DNA of 64,000 nt from Planctomycetota bacterium (GCA_022600195.1 JAHZKX010000001.1:1-64000); one strand, 5' to 3'. Counted from the first letter of the stretch, positions 1 through 10,179 are shown. The notes: a model not told the origin generated them from the sequence alone. Numbers and translations are program-made.

Positions 1-2
1 AA

Positions 3-35
3 TCCGCTGGCGGAGTGAAATGTTTCGTCAGCGGG
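3..35. other. Stem-loop at window edge
   Basis: Positions 3-12 can pair with 26-35 (core CCGCTG/CAGCGG, with two G-U pairs), leaving a 13-nt loop. Only three T follow, so it is a weak terminator at best. It may belong to the 3' end of a gene lying before the window. Confidence 0.3.
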
Positions 36-102
36 TTTGAATATAAGATATCGTTTCCGAACAGGAAACAAGCTTGCATCGAAGTAGAGGTCTCCACCTC
101 AG

Positions 103-140
103 GCACCCTCATCATGGTATATGGTGAGGGTGCTTTTTTA
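103..140 (+). terminator. Rho-independent terminator
   Basis: A perfect 9-bp stem (GCACCCTCA at 103-111 with TGAGGGTGC at 125-133) closes a 13-nt loop and is followed by six T and an A (134-140). It points rightward, so it ends a transcript entering from before the window. It also lies just past the stop of the leftward oxidoreductase gene, but has no T-run in that direction. Confidence 0.8.
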
Positions 141-146
141 TTGAGA

Positions 147-1169
147 TCAGCTAGGGAAGAAATCAGCCAGATTAACGACTTTTTCAGTTCGGGATGAGTA
201 GTCAATGGCATTCAGCACGCGTTGTGTATTAATTCCCAGATCAGACCATTGTTGTTCTAATCGACCGGAGCGAACAATGTCGCAAAAATGATTGATCATA
301 CAAGTTTCTTGCAAAGTGGCTTCCGTTTCATATGTGGTGGTATTGCCCTGGCCATCATGGATATAAAACTTGGGTCTGCCTTGATTCTCCCAGGGGCGTG
401 TGAAGTCATCACAAAATAAAGATGCTTTTGTGCCAGCGAGTTCAAAGGATTTACGCATGGCAACATCAAAGCCACAGTCGAATGAAGCGATTCGATTTTT
501 GGTGAACCACATCATACCTGAAAAATTGTAGTCAACGTCATTCAATGGTCGGGCAGTTCCGAAAACTTTCTGTGGAAGTTCATTAAAAGCCCAAAGCGCC
601 GCACCAATGCAATACCATCCCAGGTCTCCTAAAGAACCACCACCTAGATCGCGTTGCAGTCTCAAATCATTTTCCGGGACTTGATCCCAATGAAAGGTAA
701 ATGAAGAAGTGAACCGGCGATGTTCGCCGAGTGCATCACTGCGTATCAACTTGAGCATCTCATGGGCACGTGGATGGTGGTACCACATGACACCGTCCAT
801 CAATTGCACCTGATTTTCCAGACAGACGCGGCGCATTTCTCTGGTTTGGTTGACGTTTAAAGCCAATGGTTTTTCACACAAGACATGTTTGCCGGCTTTG
901 GCTGCGCGAACTGTCCACTCACCATGCATGGATGGGGGTAGCGGAATATAAACAGCATCTATTTCCGGGTCATGCAAGATTGCTTCATAACTGCCAACAC
1001 TGCGTTTGACGTGGTGTTTTTGTGCCCAGTCGGCTGCTCTCGCAGAATCCCGACTGGCTATGCATGTGAGTTCTGCATTGTCTGCCTGATGAATTGCGAC
1101 ACTGATTTTTTCTGCGATACGAGCAGTGCCCAGAATTCCCCAACGCACCGTTCGATTTGAGTCAATCAT
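147..1169 (-). CDS. Gfo/Idh/MocA family NAD(P)-dependent oxidoreductase
   Basis: The 340-residue product is a cytosolic sugar or cyclitol dehydrogenase-type enzyme. The N-terminal Rossmann fold carries the nucleotide-binding motif GILGTARIA (residues 11-19). The family-typical EKP motif is at 99-101, where the lysine takes part in catalysis in known members. A C-terminal alpha/beta substrate domain with GGGSLGDLGWY follows. I chose the ATG at 1169 because the product then begins just before the Rossmann strand; the longer reading adds a 15-residue hydrophobic tail that does not fit the family. The substrate cannot be read from sequence: planctomycetes carry many paralogues acting on inositol, glucose or sugar-phosphate derivatives. 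The gene stands alone, divergent from the next gene. Confidence 0.85.
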   Translation of the reverse strand: MIDSNRTVRWGILGTARIAEKISVAIHQADNAELTCIASRDSARAADWAQKHHVKRSVGSYEAILHDPEIDAVYIPLPPSMHGEWTVRAAKAGKHVLCEKPLALNVNQTREMRRVCLENQVQLMDGVMWYHHPRAHEMLKLIRSDALGEHRRFTSSFTFHWDQVPENDLRLQRDLGGGSLGDLGWYCIGAALWAFNELPQKVFGTARPLNDVDYNFSGMMWFTKNRIASFDCGFDVAMRKSFELAGTKASLFCDDFTRPWENQGRPKFYIHDGQGNTTTYETEATLQETCMINHFCDIVRSGRLEQQWSDLGINTQRVLNAIDYSSRTEKVVNLADFFPS

Positions 1170-1508
1170 AAGATGTATTCCAGATATTAATAAAAAAAAA
1201 ATTGATATCTTCATTCCAGGGTGTTATTGTCAAAAGTAGAGCAGCACATCTTTAATCGTTCAATTATCTAAATTCATAATAATCCTGCTCAATATCACAG
1301 ACTTTCGAAGTTCTGTAAAGTGATCGTCGTTCAGTTTACGTGTGCGATCTAAGTCACACCGGAATAGCTGGTATTTACATCCTTTCTTATAAATGGCTGG
1401 ACACGTTTCTCGTGTGCATCTGTTGAATATATTCAAGTTGAACCTAAGCAATCACTGAACAGTATTCTCAAATCATATGAAATGTGATCTGGTAGACAGG
1501 AGTTAAAA
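1170..1508. other. Divergent intergenic region
   Basis: This 339-bp gap separates two divergent genes and should hold both promoters. For the rightward gene, TTGAAC (1438-1443) and TATTCT (1463-1468) with a 19-bp spacer form a weak promoter candidate. No RNA gene, operator palindrome or conserved small protein was seen. Confidence 0.35.
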
Positions 1509-2369
1509 ATGGCCAAACGAATACAGTTGTTGACGATGGTGGGAGTCGTGTTGTTTCTTGGATGGAGTTTAGTTGATTCAGCAGGCGGTGCTTCCAAAAA
1601 AAGAATTATCACAAATTTGAAATTAATTCCGGATGTACCAGAGGTAGAACTGTTTACCGGGATCAAAAACCAGAAACTGGCAACACGCGTTTATCCGATG
1701 AGTGCGTACAACTCATCTGTATTTATTACGAACCTGACACAGCAGCCTCTCACTGTCAAAGTTCCCCCGGCTGTTTCATCGGTTCATATCCTGGCGCAGG
1801 TTGGGCAAGACAAGGGGCTTTTAGATGGACTTCTAGACAATCCACAATCGCAGAAAGGAAAGAGTCAGTCAGTAGGCGGAAATCTGTCACCTGTAGGGAA
1901 CAATCAAAAATTAGACTTTCAAGGATTGTTCACAATTCCAGCAGAGAAAACCGTCCGATTGCGGCTGCGGTCGGTCTGTCTGGAACATGGGAAACCGAGT
2001 CCTTCCAGTTTGAAAACTTATGAATTAAGACCAATAGAATCAGAAGTTAAAGACGAAGCATTGGTCCTGATCCTTAAAAAATTTGATCCCCGCTATGATG
2101 ACTGGGAAATGGTCCAGGCCATCGCCTGGCATTTATCGAGCCACATGAATTGGCGTGAACTGGCTAATCAAAAGAAGAACCTCTCAATTGGTGGCGGGAT
2201 CCCACAATTCTCATCAGCACAATTAATGAATGCGAAAAAAATTGTTGAAATGGCACAAATTCAAGTCAATAAAAAACAACCGTCAGGAACACGTCAGGAA
2301 TTTTCAGACACAAAAACAGATTCCGGCCCTGTCACAACGCTTACCAGAATCAGAGGGGAGCGTCGGTAG
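1509..2369 (+). CDS. Exported protein of unknown function
   Basis: The 286-residue product starts with a Sec-type signal peptide (hydrophobic residues about 8-25, predicted cleavage near the SAGG stretch). It is then mainly beta-rich to about residue 150, with a phrase about residues 70-85 (NSSVFITNLTQQPL) suggesting an immunoglobulin-like or extracellular beta domain. The C-terminal half is more helical, and the last 40 residues are polar and low in complexity. I recognise no named family. The ATG is preceded by AGGAG seven bases upstream, which supports the start. It is probably periplasmic or surface-located; no neighbour points to a role. Confidence 0.75.
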   Translation: MAKRIQLLTMVGVVLFLGWSLVDSAGGASKKRIITNLKLIPDVPEVELFTGIKNQKLATRVYPMSAYNSSVFITNLTQQPLTVKVPPAVSSVHILAQVGQDKGLLDGLLDNPQSQKGKSQSVGGNLSPVGNNQKLDFQGLFTIPAEKTVRLRLRSVCLEHGKPSPSSLKTYELRPIESEVKDEALVLILKKFDPRYDDWEMVQAIAWHLSSHMNWRELANQKKNLSIGGGIPQFSSAQLMNAKKIVEMAQIQVNKKQPSGTRQEFSDTKTDSGPVTTLTRIRGERR

Positions 2370-2392
2370 AAGAAAACAAGGTTCTTCTTTTT
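2368..2392 (+). terminator. Possible AU-rich terminator
   Basis: AGAAGAA (2368-2374, overlapping the stop codon) pairs perfectly with TTCTTCT (2382-2388) around a 7-nt loop, followed by TTTT. The stem is weak because it is AT-rich, but position and T-run suit termination of the upstream exported-protein gene, which converges on ettA. Confidence 0.5.
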
Positions 2393-2500
2393 GATAGTGT
2401 TGTTAGTCAGTCCGATATGACAGTTTGTAACGAGATCAATATCTCTTGGGGAGATGAACCTACGCGTTCAGGGAGTTAGTAAGCGATCAGGAAATCGTTC

Positions 2501-4174
2501 TCAGCGTGATAGCGGTTTAAACTGAAGCCGGTGAGGAGAGTCGGCATCTTTGCCAATTTCCTCGTGGCGTTTGGCTTCATACATTTTATAATTCCCTTCA
2601 AACCAGCGGACTTTGCTGTCTCCTTCAAAGGCAATGATATGCGTCGCTAAACGATCAAGAAACCAGCGGTCATGGCTGACGACCAGTGCGCAGCCACTGT
2701 AGTGTTCGAGGCCTTCTTCTAATGAACGAAGTGTATCCACATCAAGATCGTTGGTTGGTTCGTCTAGCAATAAGAGATTACCACCCGACCGGAGCAGTTT
2801 TGCCATATGGACCCGGTTTCGTTCACCACCTGAAAGTTCACCTACCAGCTTTTGCTGATCGGCGCCCTTGAAATTAAACCGACCGACATAAGTTCTGGAG
2901 TGAATACTTGATTTGCCGACAACCAGGTGTTCGTGGCCTTGTGAGATTTCTTCGTAGACAGTTTTATTAGGATTCAGCGAATCTCGACTTTGATCGACAT
3001 AGGATAGTTGGACGGTTTCTCCCAATTCCAGTGTTCCACTATCCGGTTTTTCAACACCCATGATCATCTTGAATAACGTAGTTTTTCCAGCGCCATTGGG
3101 GCCGATCACACCAACAATTCCACCACGGGGTAGTTCGAAAGTAAAGTTCTCAAATAACAGTTTGTCACCGAAACCTTTCGTGACATTTTCTGCGACGAGC
3201 ACTCGACTTCCCAACGGCTTGGATATCGGGATCTGAATATCAGAGGCATCATCCTGTTTTTCATAATCTTCAGCAGCTAATTCTTCATACCGCTGAATAC
3301 GGGCTTTGTTTTTGGATGCTTGCGCTTTGGGGGACATCCGAACCCACTCCAATTCCCGCTTGAGAAACTTTTGCCGTTTAGATTCCTGTTTTTCTTCGAC
3401 AGCCAGACGTGACTGTTTCTGTTCGAGCCACGATGAATAATTGCCTTCAAACGGAATTCCTCTTCCCCGTTCCAGTTCCAGAATCCAGCCGGCAACGTTA
3501 TCTAGAAAATAGCGATCGTGGGTGATAGCAACAACGGTTCCAGTGAAACTGTGTAGATAACGTTCCAGCCAGGCTACAGATTCTGCATCGAGATGGTTTG
3601 TTGGTTCGTCCAGAAGTAACAGGTCCGGGTTTTGGAGTAAGATTTTGCAGAGTGCAACCCGGCGTTGTTCGCCACCAGATAAAGTGCCAATGATCGAATC
3701 CCCCGGAGGAACGCGCATGGCGTCCATAGCGATTTCCAGAGTACGGTCAAGTTCCCATAGATTGGCAGCATCAATCTGATCCTGAAGGACCGCCTGTTCA
3801 TCGATCAACTTTTCCATTTCTTCGGGAGAGGGATCGTCGGCAAACTTCATATTGACTTCATTGTAACGGTCTAGAATTGCCTGTGACTCTGCGACCGCTT
3901 CTGAGATACATTCATCAACCGTCTGACTGTTGTCTAACTCTGGCTCTTGTTTGAAGTATCCAATTTTGATGCCCTTTGCCGGGCGAGCATCACCTGAAAT
4001 ATCAGTGTCCTCTCCCGACATGATTCTCAGAAGTGTACTTTTACCTGCACCATTGGCACCCAAAACTCCAATTTTTGCTCCCGGAAAAAAAGAAAGCCAA
4101 ATGTCTTTCAGAATCTCTTTCTGCTCATAAGTTTTGGTCACGCCTTCCAGCTGCATAATGTATTGTTGTGCCAT
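2501..4174 (-). CDS. ettA: Energy-dependent translational throttle protein EttA (ABC-F)
   Basis: EttA binds the ribosomal E site and gates entry into elongation according to the ATP/ADP level. The 557 residues match the family length (about 555). Two ABC ATPase domains are complete. The first has Walker [10 protein letters not shown] (39-47), signature LSGGEQRRV and Walker [13 protein letters not shown]. The second has Walker [10 protein letters not shown], signature LSGGERNRV and [12 protein letters not shown]. Between them lies the charged helical linker typical of ABC-F proteins. The ATG at 4174 begins the usual MAQQYIM... start. No transmembrane segment is present, so it is not a transporter. 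It is monocistronic, with a 333-bp gap upstream. Confidence 0.96.
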   Translation of the reverse strand: MAQQYIMQLEGVTKTYEQKEILKDIWLSFFPGAKIGVLGANGAGKSTLLRIMSGEDTDISGDARPAKGIKIGYFKQEPELDNSQTVDECISEAVAESQAILDRYNEVNMKFADDPSPEEMEKLIDEQAVLQDQIDAANLWELDRTLEIAMDAMRVPPGDSIIGTLSGGEQRRVALCKILLQNPDLLLLDEPTNHLDAESVAWLERYLHSFTGTVVAITHDRYFLDNVAGWILELERGRGIPFEGNYSSWLEQKQSRLAVEEKQESKRQKFLKRELEWVRMSPKAQASKNKARIQRYEELAAEDYEKQDDASDIQIPISKPLGSRVLVAENVTKGFGDKLLFENFTFELPRGGIVGVIGPNGAGKTTLFKMIMGVEKPDSGTLELGETVQLSYVDQSRDSLNPNKTVYEEISQGHEHLVVGKSSIHSRTYVGRFNFKGADQQKLVGELSGGERNRVHMAKLLRSGGNLLLLDEPTNDLDVDTLRSLEEGLEHYSGCALVVSHDRWFLDRLATHIIAFEGDSKVRWFEGNYKMYEAKRHEEIGKDADSPHRLQFKPLSR

Positions 4175-4507
4175 GTCTCAATCTCGTGTCCTGTTGGACA
4201 AAAAAAATTATTATTTGTTACTAATTGACGTTGAACACAGATACTGGAGTGTTTATCTGGTTGAAGTCTGTCTGATTCCGGCTTTGAGTCTAAATTGAAT
4301 CTTGCGGGATAACATAGCTGGACATTCATCGCAAGTCACTCGAAACGGGGCTTACTCGGAAAAATATTCAAAAAACTTCTGCTGAGGGGCTTTGGACAGG
4401 AATTTTGGACGGCGACTGCTCCGGATTTGTTTGAGAATCGATGTCTGACTGCAGAGTCAGTCAGTTTGCCGGAAAGATTACCTGTTGCTCAGTATTCAAA
4501 TTTGAGT
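4175..4507. other. Intergenic region upstream of ettA
   Basis: This 333-bp gap between two leftward genes must contain the ettA promoter and the 3' end of the DUF2079 transcript. I see no clear terminator, palindrome or small gene in it. Confidence 0.4.
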
Positions 4508-6601
4508 TTATTCTTTTGGTACTGCTTTGCGTTTCAGGATGATAAAATAACCATTGGTCTGGTCCGGGATCAGCTCCCATTGATCCGGATGCTCTCGAAG
4601 TTCGGGAATCTGATCGGGAGATTTGATTTCGCTATAAGGGTGTTGTGTATCGATCACGATGTAATCTGTGTCAGCGGGCACTCCCAATTGATAATCATTG
4701 ACTTTCCTGCGGTAATTGCTGTAGTCATAAGATTTCGCATGATGTGTAAAGCGGGGGTGTACAAAGTCGGTGGAAGCCACTTTACTTTCGGGAGGAATTA
4801 ATGGAACAACTTTCCTGAACTGTTTGGCTCGCTCGCTTGGGAGATAAAGCCGCTCCCAATGCCAGGCAGAGCCGGAATCCCAGAATACCAGCCCTAATGG
4901 TCCCAGACTGAAAAAACTACCGGTTGCTATAGCAGCGCACCAGAGAAAGTGTGTGGCAAAAGTCTTTCCAGCCAACGGTTTGATTTTTAAAGACCAGCGA
5001 TCGATACAACGTGGAACATTGCCCAAGCCGGCAACTGTGGCCCAGCAGAGTATCGGGACAATCGGTGCATGAAAGTGGTGACGTGGATCTTGTGCTAATT
5101 CATTCAGGCAAAGCAAACAGAACAGCGGAGCCGCCACCAGTAAGCGACTCGGCGAGAACAGTGGTAAAAAAGCGAAAGGCACAATCAGAGCCAGAGCATA
5201 GATTAAGGTGTCAGGCTGAACCAGTTCGGCCCATAATAAGGATGGATTGAATAATAGATTCTGAACAACTTCCCCGAGCGAGTCTCCGAATTTACTGAAG
5301 TAACCGACATAATGGACTTGCACACCACTACGAAACCAGGGAATAACAAATTTGACAACAATTGCCAGATAAATCACAGCTGACAATGAGAGACCGATTC
5401 CCGGTGTAACCGTTCTGAAGAATGAAGGGCGGGGGACCAAGTCTTTTTGTTTGCCTTCTTGCCATTGCTGCCAGGCAATCCAGAGTCCCAGGGGGCCGAA
5501 AATAATGGCATAGTCTTCTTTGGCTGTTAAAGTGAGTAATAGTAGTAGTGAAGCGGATTTCCAGCGTTTTAACTCAATCGCTTCGAGTGCAAACAGTAAT
5601 GCGGGAACTCCAAATGAGATCGGACGAAACGTTTTTAAATCGATGGCAATATCAAGAAACTGCAATGGAAAGTAGCATAAGTAAGCAGCCACCATTGCTT
5701 TGCCGACAGTCGTTGATTGGCTGTGACGCACTGCCATTCGATACAAGGGAATGGCCCCGATGGCCAGCGCGGCTGTTTCACAGAATTCTAAAAGCAAGTG
5801 GGAAGGCCAGAGGAGATAAACGGGAAGCAAGAGTAGATGAATGAACTGAATATGTTCTCCCCAGAATAAACCCTGATCGAGATAACTGCGAAATCCTTTT
5901 CCATGTGCGACATTCCAGAGATGTTCTTCATACATGGCAGAATCACCATGCGGGATTAACAAGCCGTGATAGAGTTGCCAGTTCATGAATGTAAATAGAG
6001 CCACGAACAGCCCCATCATGAACCAGGCTGTAAAGGGGATACCAATTTTTTGTGTCTCATCAGACTGAGTCAAAGGTTCCCGTTCGGCAAGAGGAATGAC
6101 CATCGATGCAAAGGTTGCCAACCAGCCTGCCAGAGCCAGAGAAAACCAGAATTGTGAAGTAGCCAGCAACAGACTTTCCAGGCTGGTCCAGCCAAGAATG
6201 AACGCCATAACGCGGAAAATCTCCCAGATTGCTGGTAGCAACCACCAGCGGAATCCTTTCCAGCCCCATTCTGTAAAAGCGATACGAAATGGGAGCGAAT
6301 GAACTTTGGAAACTAAAAACGCCCCAATGCTCCCCGTTAAGATTGCTACGAAAAGCAGGTAACCCATCAAAGGGAAGAACGGGATAAGGGCCGATTGGGT
6401 TGTTGTCTCAATCTTTCCAGAGCAGAATTGGACCAGCCCTTGCCAGAGCGAGGAGCTGACGTACAAAGTCGCAATGTTCATATTGCTGAATATAGACTGA
6501 ATCGCCAGCGTGACAGAACCACTTCCGAGCAGAATACAAAGTACTGCGCAGGTAAAACGTTGGCTGTCAAATTGCAATGCGGGAGTGGTAATGCGATTCA
6601 T
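4508..6601 (-). CDS. DUF2079 polytopic membrane protein
   Basis: The 697-residue product is an integral membrane protein with about a dozen hydrophobic segments. It shows the DUF2079 hallmarks: HGDSAMYEEHLWN near residue 225, FWGEHIQFIHLLLLP, then a conserved TAKEDYA segment. The family is thought to resemble GT-C glycosyltransferases (acidic residues in the first periplasmic loop), but no activity is established. The C-terminal 120 residues form a soluble domain. The annotated start is the ATG at 6601; a TTG precedes it directly. It is divergent from the deoxyribosyltransferase-like gene. A role in sugar transfer to the envelope is inference only. Confidence 0.85.
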   Translation of the reverse strand: MNRITTPALQFDSQRFTCAVLCILLGSGSVTLAIQSIFSNMNIATLYVSSSLWQGLVQFCSGKIETTTQSALIPFFPLMGYLLFVAILTGSIGAFLVSKVHSLPFRIAFTEWGWKGFRWWLLPAIWEIFRVMAFILGWTSLESLLLATSQFWFSLALAGWLATFASMVIPLAEREPLTQSDETQKIGIPFTAWFMMGLFVALFTFMNWQLYHGLLIPHGDSAMYEEHLWNVAHGKGFRSYLDQGLFWGEHIQFIHLLLLPVYLLWPSHLLLEFCETAALAIGAIPLYRMAVRHSQSTTVGKAMVAAYLCYFPLQFLDIAIDLKTFRPISFGVPALLFALEAIELKRWKSASLLLLLTLTAKEDYAIIFGPLGLWIAWQQWQEGKQKDLVPRPSFFRTVTPGIGLSLSAVIYLAIVVKFVIPWFRSGVQVHYVGYFSKFGDSLGEVVQNLLFNPSLLWAELVQPDTLIYALALIVPFAFLPLFSPSRLLVAAPLFCLLCLNELAQDPRHHFHAPIVPILCWATVAGLGNVPRCIDRWSLKIKPLAGKTFATHFLWCAAIATGSFFSLGPLGLVFWDSGSAWHWERLYLPSERAKQFRKVVPLIPPESKVASTDFVHPRFTHHAKSYDYSNYRRKVNDYQLGVPADTDYIVIDTQHPYSEIKSPDQIPELREHPDQWELIPDQTNGYFIILKRKAVPKE

Positions 6602-6803
6602 CAAATTCGATCTGGATTCAGGTTTTCATGCAGTAATTGTGACAAAATAGGTGATTCTCATCACGATTTTTGGAGAAGAAATGTGAAAAGAATGTGGTTT
6701 AGGTGAAAAAAAACAGGGCATTGCTACAATAGTCAGCAGGATCCCATCCTTCTCAATATTCTAAATGGTTTTCTTTCAGCAGGGAAGCAACACAGGTTTG
6801 ACC

Positions 6804-7466
6804 ATGCAACATTCGAACGAGCAAATTCGCGTTTACTGCGCTGGCCCCTTATTTAATCGATCCGAACGTGAAGAGATGACGGCCATTGCCGATCTGTTAA
6901 CGGAAACTGGATATTCTGTTTATTTACCTCACCGGGATGGTATGGAATTCCGACTCGTGCTGGAAATTCTGGTGGAGCGAAATTGGGATACTCCGACCGC
7001 GGCTCAGTTTTTACATGAAGCCATCTTTTCTTTGGATGTATATCAACTGGTTGTGGAATGTGAGGCAATGGTCTGGAATCTGAACGGACGGACTCCCGAT
7101 GAGGGGGCGGTTTCGGAAGCAGCGATGACCTGGATGCTGGGAAAACCATTGATAGCCTATCAGGATGATGTTCGCTCACTGATTCAGGGGCGAATGAATC
7201 CGTTGCTGGTTGGCATGGTAAATTTTGAATCGGTCGATCAGATCGAACTGATTCCAAATGCTTTGTCTGTTTCAATAATGAATCATGAATTGCGACCAGC
7301 GGTTTCATTGACTGCATTACCTGTCAAAGTTCAAAAGGCAGTCCAGGCAGGGCAGGTTTTGTGGCATGCGTTGTGTTCTGAAGGCACGCAGAAAGACAAC
7401 GAAATGATTGCGTCCGTTGTGGAAGAGTTATTTGCTCCCAATGATCGATCAACCCTGTTAGCCTGA
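6804..7466 (+). CDS. Nucleoside 2-deoxyribosyltransferase-like protein
   Basis: The product (220 residues) belongs to the nucleoside 2-deoxyribosyltransferase-like fold, which cleaves or exchanges N-glycosidic bonds of (deoxy)nucleosides or nucleotides. Supporting motifs are the opening strand with YCAGPLF, then YSVYLPHRDG, and the acidic segment PDEGAVSEAA, whose glutamate matches the catalytic position of the family. The ATG at 6804 is preferred over one at 6765 because AGG lies 8 bases upstream and it removes an unsupported 13-residue extension. The HD phosphohydrolase gene follows 36 bp downstream, so both may act in (deoxy)nucleotide turnover. Substrate unknown. Confidence 0.75.
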   Translation: MQHSNEQIRVYCAGPLFNRSEREEMTAIADLLTETGYSVYLPHRDGMEFRLVLEILVERNWDTPTAAQFLHEAIFSLDVYQLVVECEAMVWNLNGRTPDEGAVSEAAMTWMLGKPLIAYQDDVRSLIQGRMNPLLVGMVNFESVDQIELIPNALSVSIMNHELRPAVSLTALPVKVQKAVQAGQVLWHALCSEGTQKDNEMIASVVEELFAPNDRSTLLA

Positions 7467-7502
7467 ACGACAAAAATACAAAGTAGAATTGATTGATCTT
7501 TT

Positions 7503-8840
7503 ATGAACCATCCGTATGTTGAGATTCCTGAACTATCCAATTTGCAGTCTGGCAGCGGTCTGGTTCGTATTCCCCACCAACAGGATGTGCCATTTACGCC
7601 TCGCATTCGCGCGCTGGTGGATACTACGGAATTTCGCAGATTGTCACACATTACTCAGTTGGGATTTACTGCTCTGGTTTATCCGGGGGCAACACACACT
7701 CGATTTGAGCATGCATTGGGCGTCTACAAAAATGCGTTACAGTATCTTTGGCAGTTAGGAAAGGATCCGCGGTTTGCTGCTACAATCGACGTGCATGCTG
7801 CTGAAGTCTTGATTGTTGCCGCTTTGCTCCACGATTTGGGACATTGGCCTTTCTGTCATTTGATTGAAGATATGTCACTCGAGGGAATTCCTCGACATGA
7901 ATCGTTCGCAAGAGAATTTCTGTCGGACGGACATGAACTCGCTGAAGTACTGAGAAGCGAATGGGGGATTGAGCCGGAAGAGGTTCTGGATATTCTGGTT
8001 CCCCGTTCAGATACCGCAGAGATGCGGCTTGTACGTTCCATATTATCAGGGCCGATTGACATCGATAAAATGGATTACCTGGATCGGGACAGCCTGCATG
8101 CTGGCGTTCCCTATGGACGAAATTTTGACAAAAATCGCCTGATTCATTCACTTATGGTCAATGAAGCCGGCGATGGTCTGGCGATTGGTTCCAAAGGAAA
8201 AACGGCAGCAGAATTGATGGTGTTTGCCCGGTATGTCATGTTCAGCGAAGTCTACTGGCATCACGCGGTTCGCTCTGCCAGCACAATGTTTGCCCGCGCT
8301 TTTTACCATCTCTATCAACAACTGGATCTGTCTGAATATTTTAAACTGACAGAAGCAGACTCCATTTCTGTATTACGCGAACAGGCGAAAGGGACCTTGT
8401 GCGAAAGGCTGGTTGAAGGCATCTTCAGCACGAAACGCACATTATATAAAAGGGTTGCTGAATTCAGTTTTTATGAGTCATCAGACGTTTTCGAATTGAT
8501 TGCGCATCAGCCAGTTGCTTCCCTGGTGCAATGGAGTGAGAATCTAGCGCAGAGGTTGTCGCATCGTTTCAATCAGACAGTCTCTTCTACTGATATTTTA
8601 ATTGACGCCCCCCCCACACATCGTGAAGTCGAATTTAATGTTGAGATCTATTCAGCACGTGATATGAAATATCAGCCGTTGCATGTTGTTTCACCTGTGG
8701 TTGATACATTGGCGCAGAAGCAATTTGATGACTTTGTAAAACGGGTTCGGGTTTTTGCGCACCCGAATATTGCCCCGCAATGTTTAGAGATGCAGGATTT
8801 TCAAAAACTGCTGGTCCAGTCTGTTAAAGACTCTTTATGA
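7503..8840 (+). CDS. HD-domain phosphohydrolase (SAMHD1/dNTPase-like)
   Basis: The 445-residue cytosolic protein has the HD metal-binding set: His in HTRFEH (65-70), the HD pair at 110-111 in LLHDLGH, further His at 114 and 119, and a later Asp in IDIDKMDYLDRD. This arrangement is that of dGTPase/SAMHD1-type phosphohydrolases, which remove triphosphate from dNTPs, though not all relatives have that activity. Tandem placement after the deoxyribosyltransferase-like gene supports a nucleotide-metabolism role. The C-terminal 150 residues are not assigned. No strong ribosome binding site precedes the ATG. Confidence 0.85.
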   Translation: MNHPYVEIPELSNLQSGSGLVRIPHQQDVPFTPRIRALVDTTEFRRLSHITQLGFTALVYPGATHTRFEHALGVYKNALQYLWQLGKDPRFAATIDVHAAEVLIVAALLHDLGHWPFCHLIEDMSLEGIPRHESFAREFLSDGHELAEVLRSEWGIEPEEVLDILVPRSDTAEMRLVRSILSGPIDIDKMDYLDRDSLHAGVPYGRNFDKNRLIHSLMVNEAGDGLAIGSKGKTAAELMVFARYVMFSEVYWHHAVRSASTMFARAFYHLYQQLDLSEYFKLTEADSISVLREQAKGTLCERLVEGIFSTKRTLYKRVAEFSFYESSDVFELIAHQPVASLVQWSENLAQRLSHRFNQTVSSTDILIDAPPTHREVEFNVEIYSARDMKYQPLHVVSPVVDTLAQKQFDDFVKRVRVFAHPNIAPQCLEMQDFQKLLVQSVKDSL

Positions 8841-8952
8841 ACAAATTGCCAGAATGGGCCTGTCAATCAGCTTCTGAAATGTTAAAATTGAAAGTAAGTA
8901 AATCTGTTTAGTTAATCATTTGCTATGATTGGGTCTGAGGATGGCGCTGATT

Positions 8953-10179
8953 ATGAAATCCAGTTGGAGAACATTTTATTTGCTCGCCGGGGGGCTTTTA
9001 TTTTTGGTCGTCGGCTGTGGTGGAAATGAACAAATTGCAAATAAACAAACGTTACGACAAAAAAGAAGTTCATCCTCATCCTCAGATAGCGTGCCAAAAT
9101 TAAAATCCAGCGGACCCAAATCACAGACAAAATCTCGGGGTAAAAAGAAACAACCGATATTGGAAGGGAAGCCGGAAAATTTCTTTGAGGTTGTAGATTA
9201 TATTCATAATTATCAAATCAGGAAGCCCGGCCCTGACAGTGAAGCTGATGAACAATATGCCGTTTTGCTACCCGCTCAGAAGGGTATTGATTCTTCTACG
9301 TTTTCCGTGATCAAGTCTGTTAGTCAGGGTGATCAGGGAACACCAGATTCAACATTTGAACTACCCAAAGGATTTTCGGCTATCGATGATGCCGGTTATT
9401 CTGCGCAAGGTCTTCCTAATCGAATTCGCTGTGATCGGGATTACAGTGAGATGGTGCTGGTTCCTGCAGGCGTTTCGATTCAAGGTGAAGAGAATGGTGC
9501 GAAAAATGCTTCACCCCAATTTGCGATTTATCAAAATACGTTTTATATTGATGTGCATGAGGTGACTCTTGAGCAATATCGGCGGTGGCGTTCCGAAATG
9601 ATTGCCCAGAAAGGAAAGCTGCCTGAACCAGCAGGCAATGACAGGCAGCCCGCTGAATTTCCTGCAATGGGGATTTCTTATACCGACGCTCTTAATTATG
9701 CACGAACAATGGGTAAGCAACTTCCTCGCGAAACACAATGGGAAAAAGCGGCACGCGGGGAATCAGGCTTCGTCTATCCCTGGGGTAATGGGCGTGCCCT
9801 TTGGCATAAAACGCGAATGCCGGGACAAATTGATCCTGTGGGATCATTTTCAGGTGACCGAAGTCCTTATGGTGTTTTCGATTTATCTGGTAATGCAAGA
9901 GAATGGTGTGATGACTGGTATTCTGATAATTCTTATCAGGCCGCAACTGCATTGGCAGACGCAGGGGTTGTACGTGGCTGGGAGGGTCCTAAGCGGTCCG
10001 TCATTCCCAGTATGCGGGTCGTACGTGGTAATCAAAAATCCTGGGACGTTCGGAAACGCATAGGGGAAAACATGCGGACGCCTCCTGCGGATGTCGGGTT
10101 CCGTTGTGTCTTGAATCTTCCCAAGTCCAAAGACGAATCTGATACTCCCGAAAAATCCAATAATAAGAAAGCCTTTTAA
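8953..10179 (+). CDS. Lipoprotein with SUMF1/FGE-fold domain
   Basis: The product begins with a lipoprotein signal (LLFLVVGCGG, lipobox cysteine about residue 22), then a Ser/Lys-rich linker and a domain of unknown type. The C-terminal 230 residues have a formylglycine-generating-enzyme (SUMF1) fold: MVLVPAGVSIQG, DVHEVTLEQYRRW, PAMGISYTDALNYA, ETQWEKAARG, PWGN, GVFDLSGNAREWCDDWY and the end motif DVGFRC. The two active-site cysteines that FGE has in the segment before GFRC are missing (it reads KSWDVRKRIGENM), so it should not activate sulfatases; such domains often act as binding modules. I prefer the ATG at 8953, with TGAGGA upstream, over TTG 8929 or ATG 8941. Confidence 0.8.
   Translation: MKSSWRTFYLLAGGLLFLVVGCGGNEQIANKQTLRQKRSSSSSSDSVPKLKSSGPKSQTKSRGKKKQPILEGKPENFFEVVDYIHNYQIRKPGPDSEADEQYAVLLPAQKGIDSSTFSVIKSVSQGDQGTPDSTFELPKGFSAIDDAGYSAQGLPNRIRCDRDYSEMVLVPAGVSIQGEENGAKNASPQFAIYQNTFYIDVHEVTLEQYRRWRSEMIAQKGKLPEPAGNDRQPAEFPAMGISYTDALNYARTMGKQLPRETQWEKAARGESGFVYPWGNGRALWHKTRMPGQIDPVGSFSGDRSPYGVFDLSGNAREWCDDWYSDNSYQAATALADAGVVRGWEGPKRSVIPSMRVVRGNQKSWDVRKRIGENMRTPPADVGFRCVLNLPKSKDESDTPEKSNNKKAF

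Noticed and set aside
15-197. A 60-codon open frame at the left edge
   Set aside because: It runs through a clear rho-independent terminator (103-140) and overlaps the oxidoreductase gene; no ribosome binding site or family resemblance.
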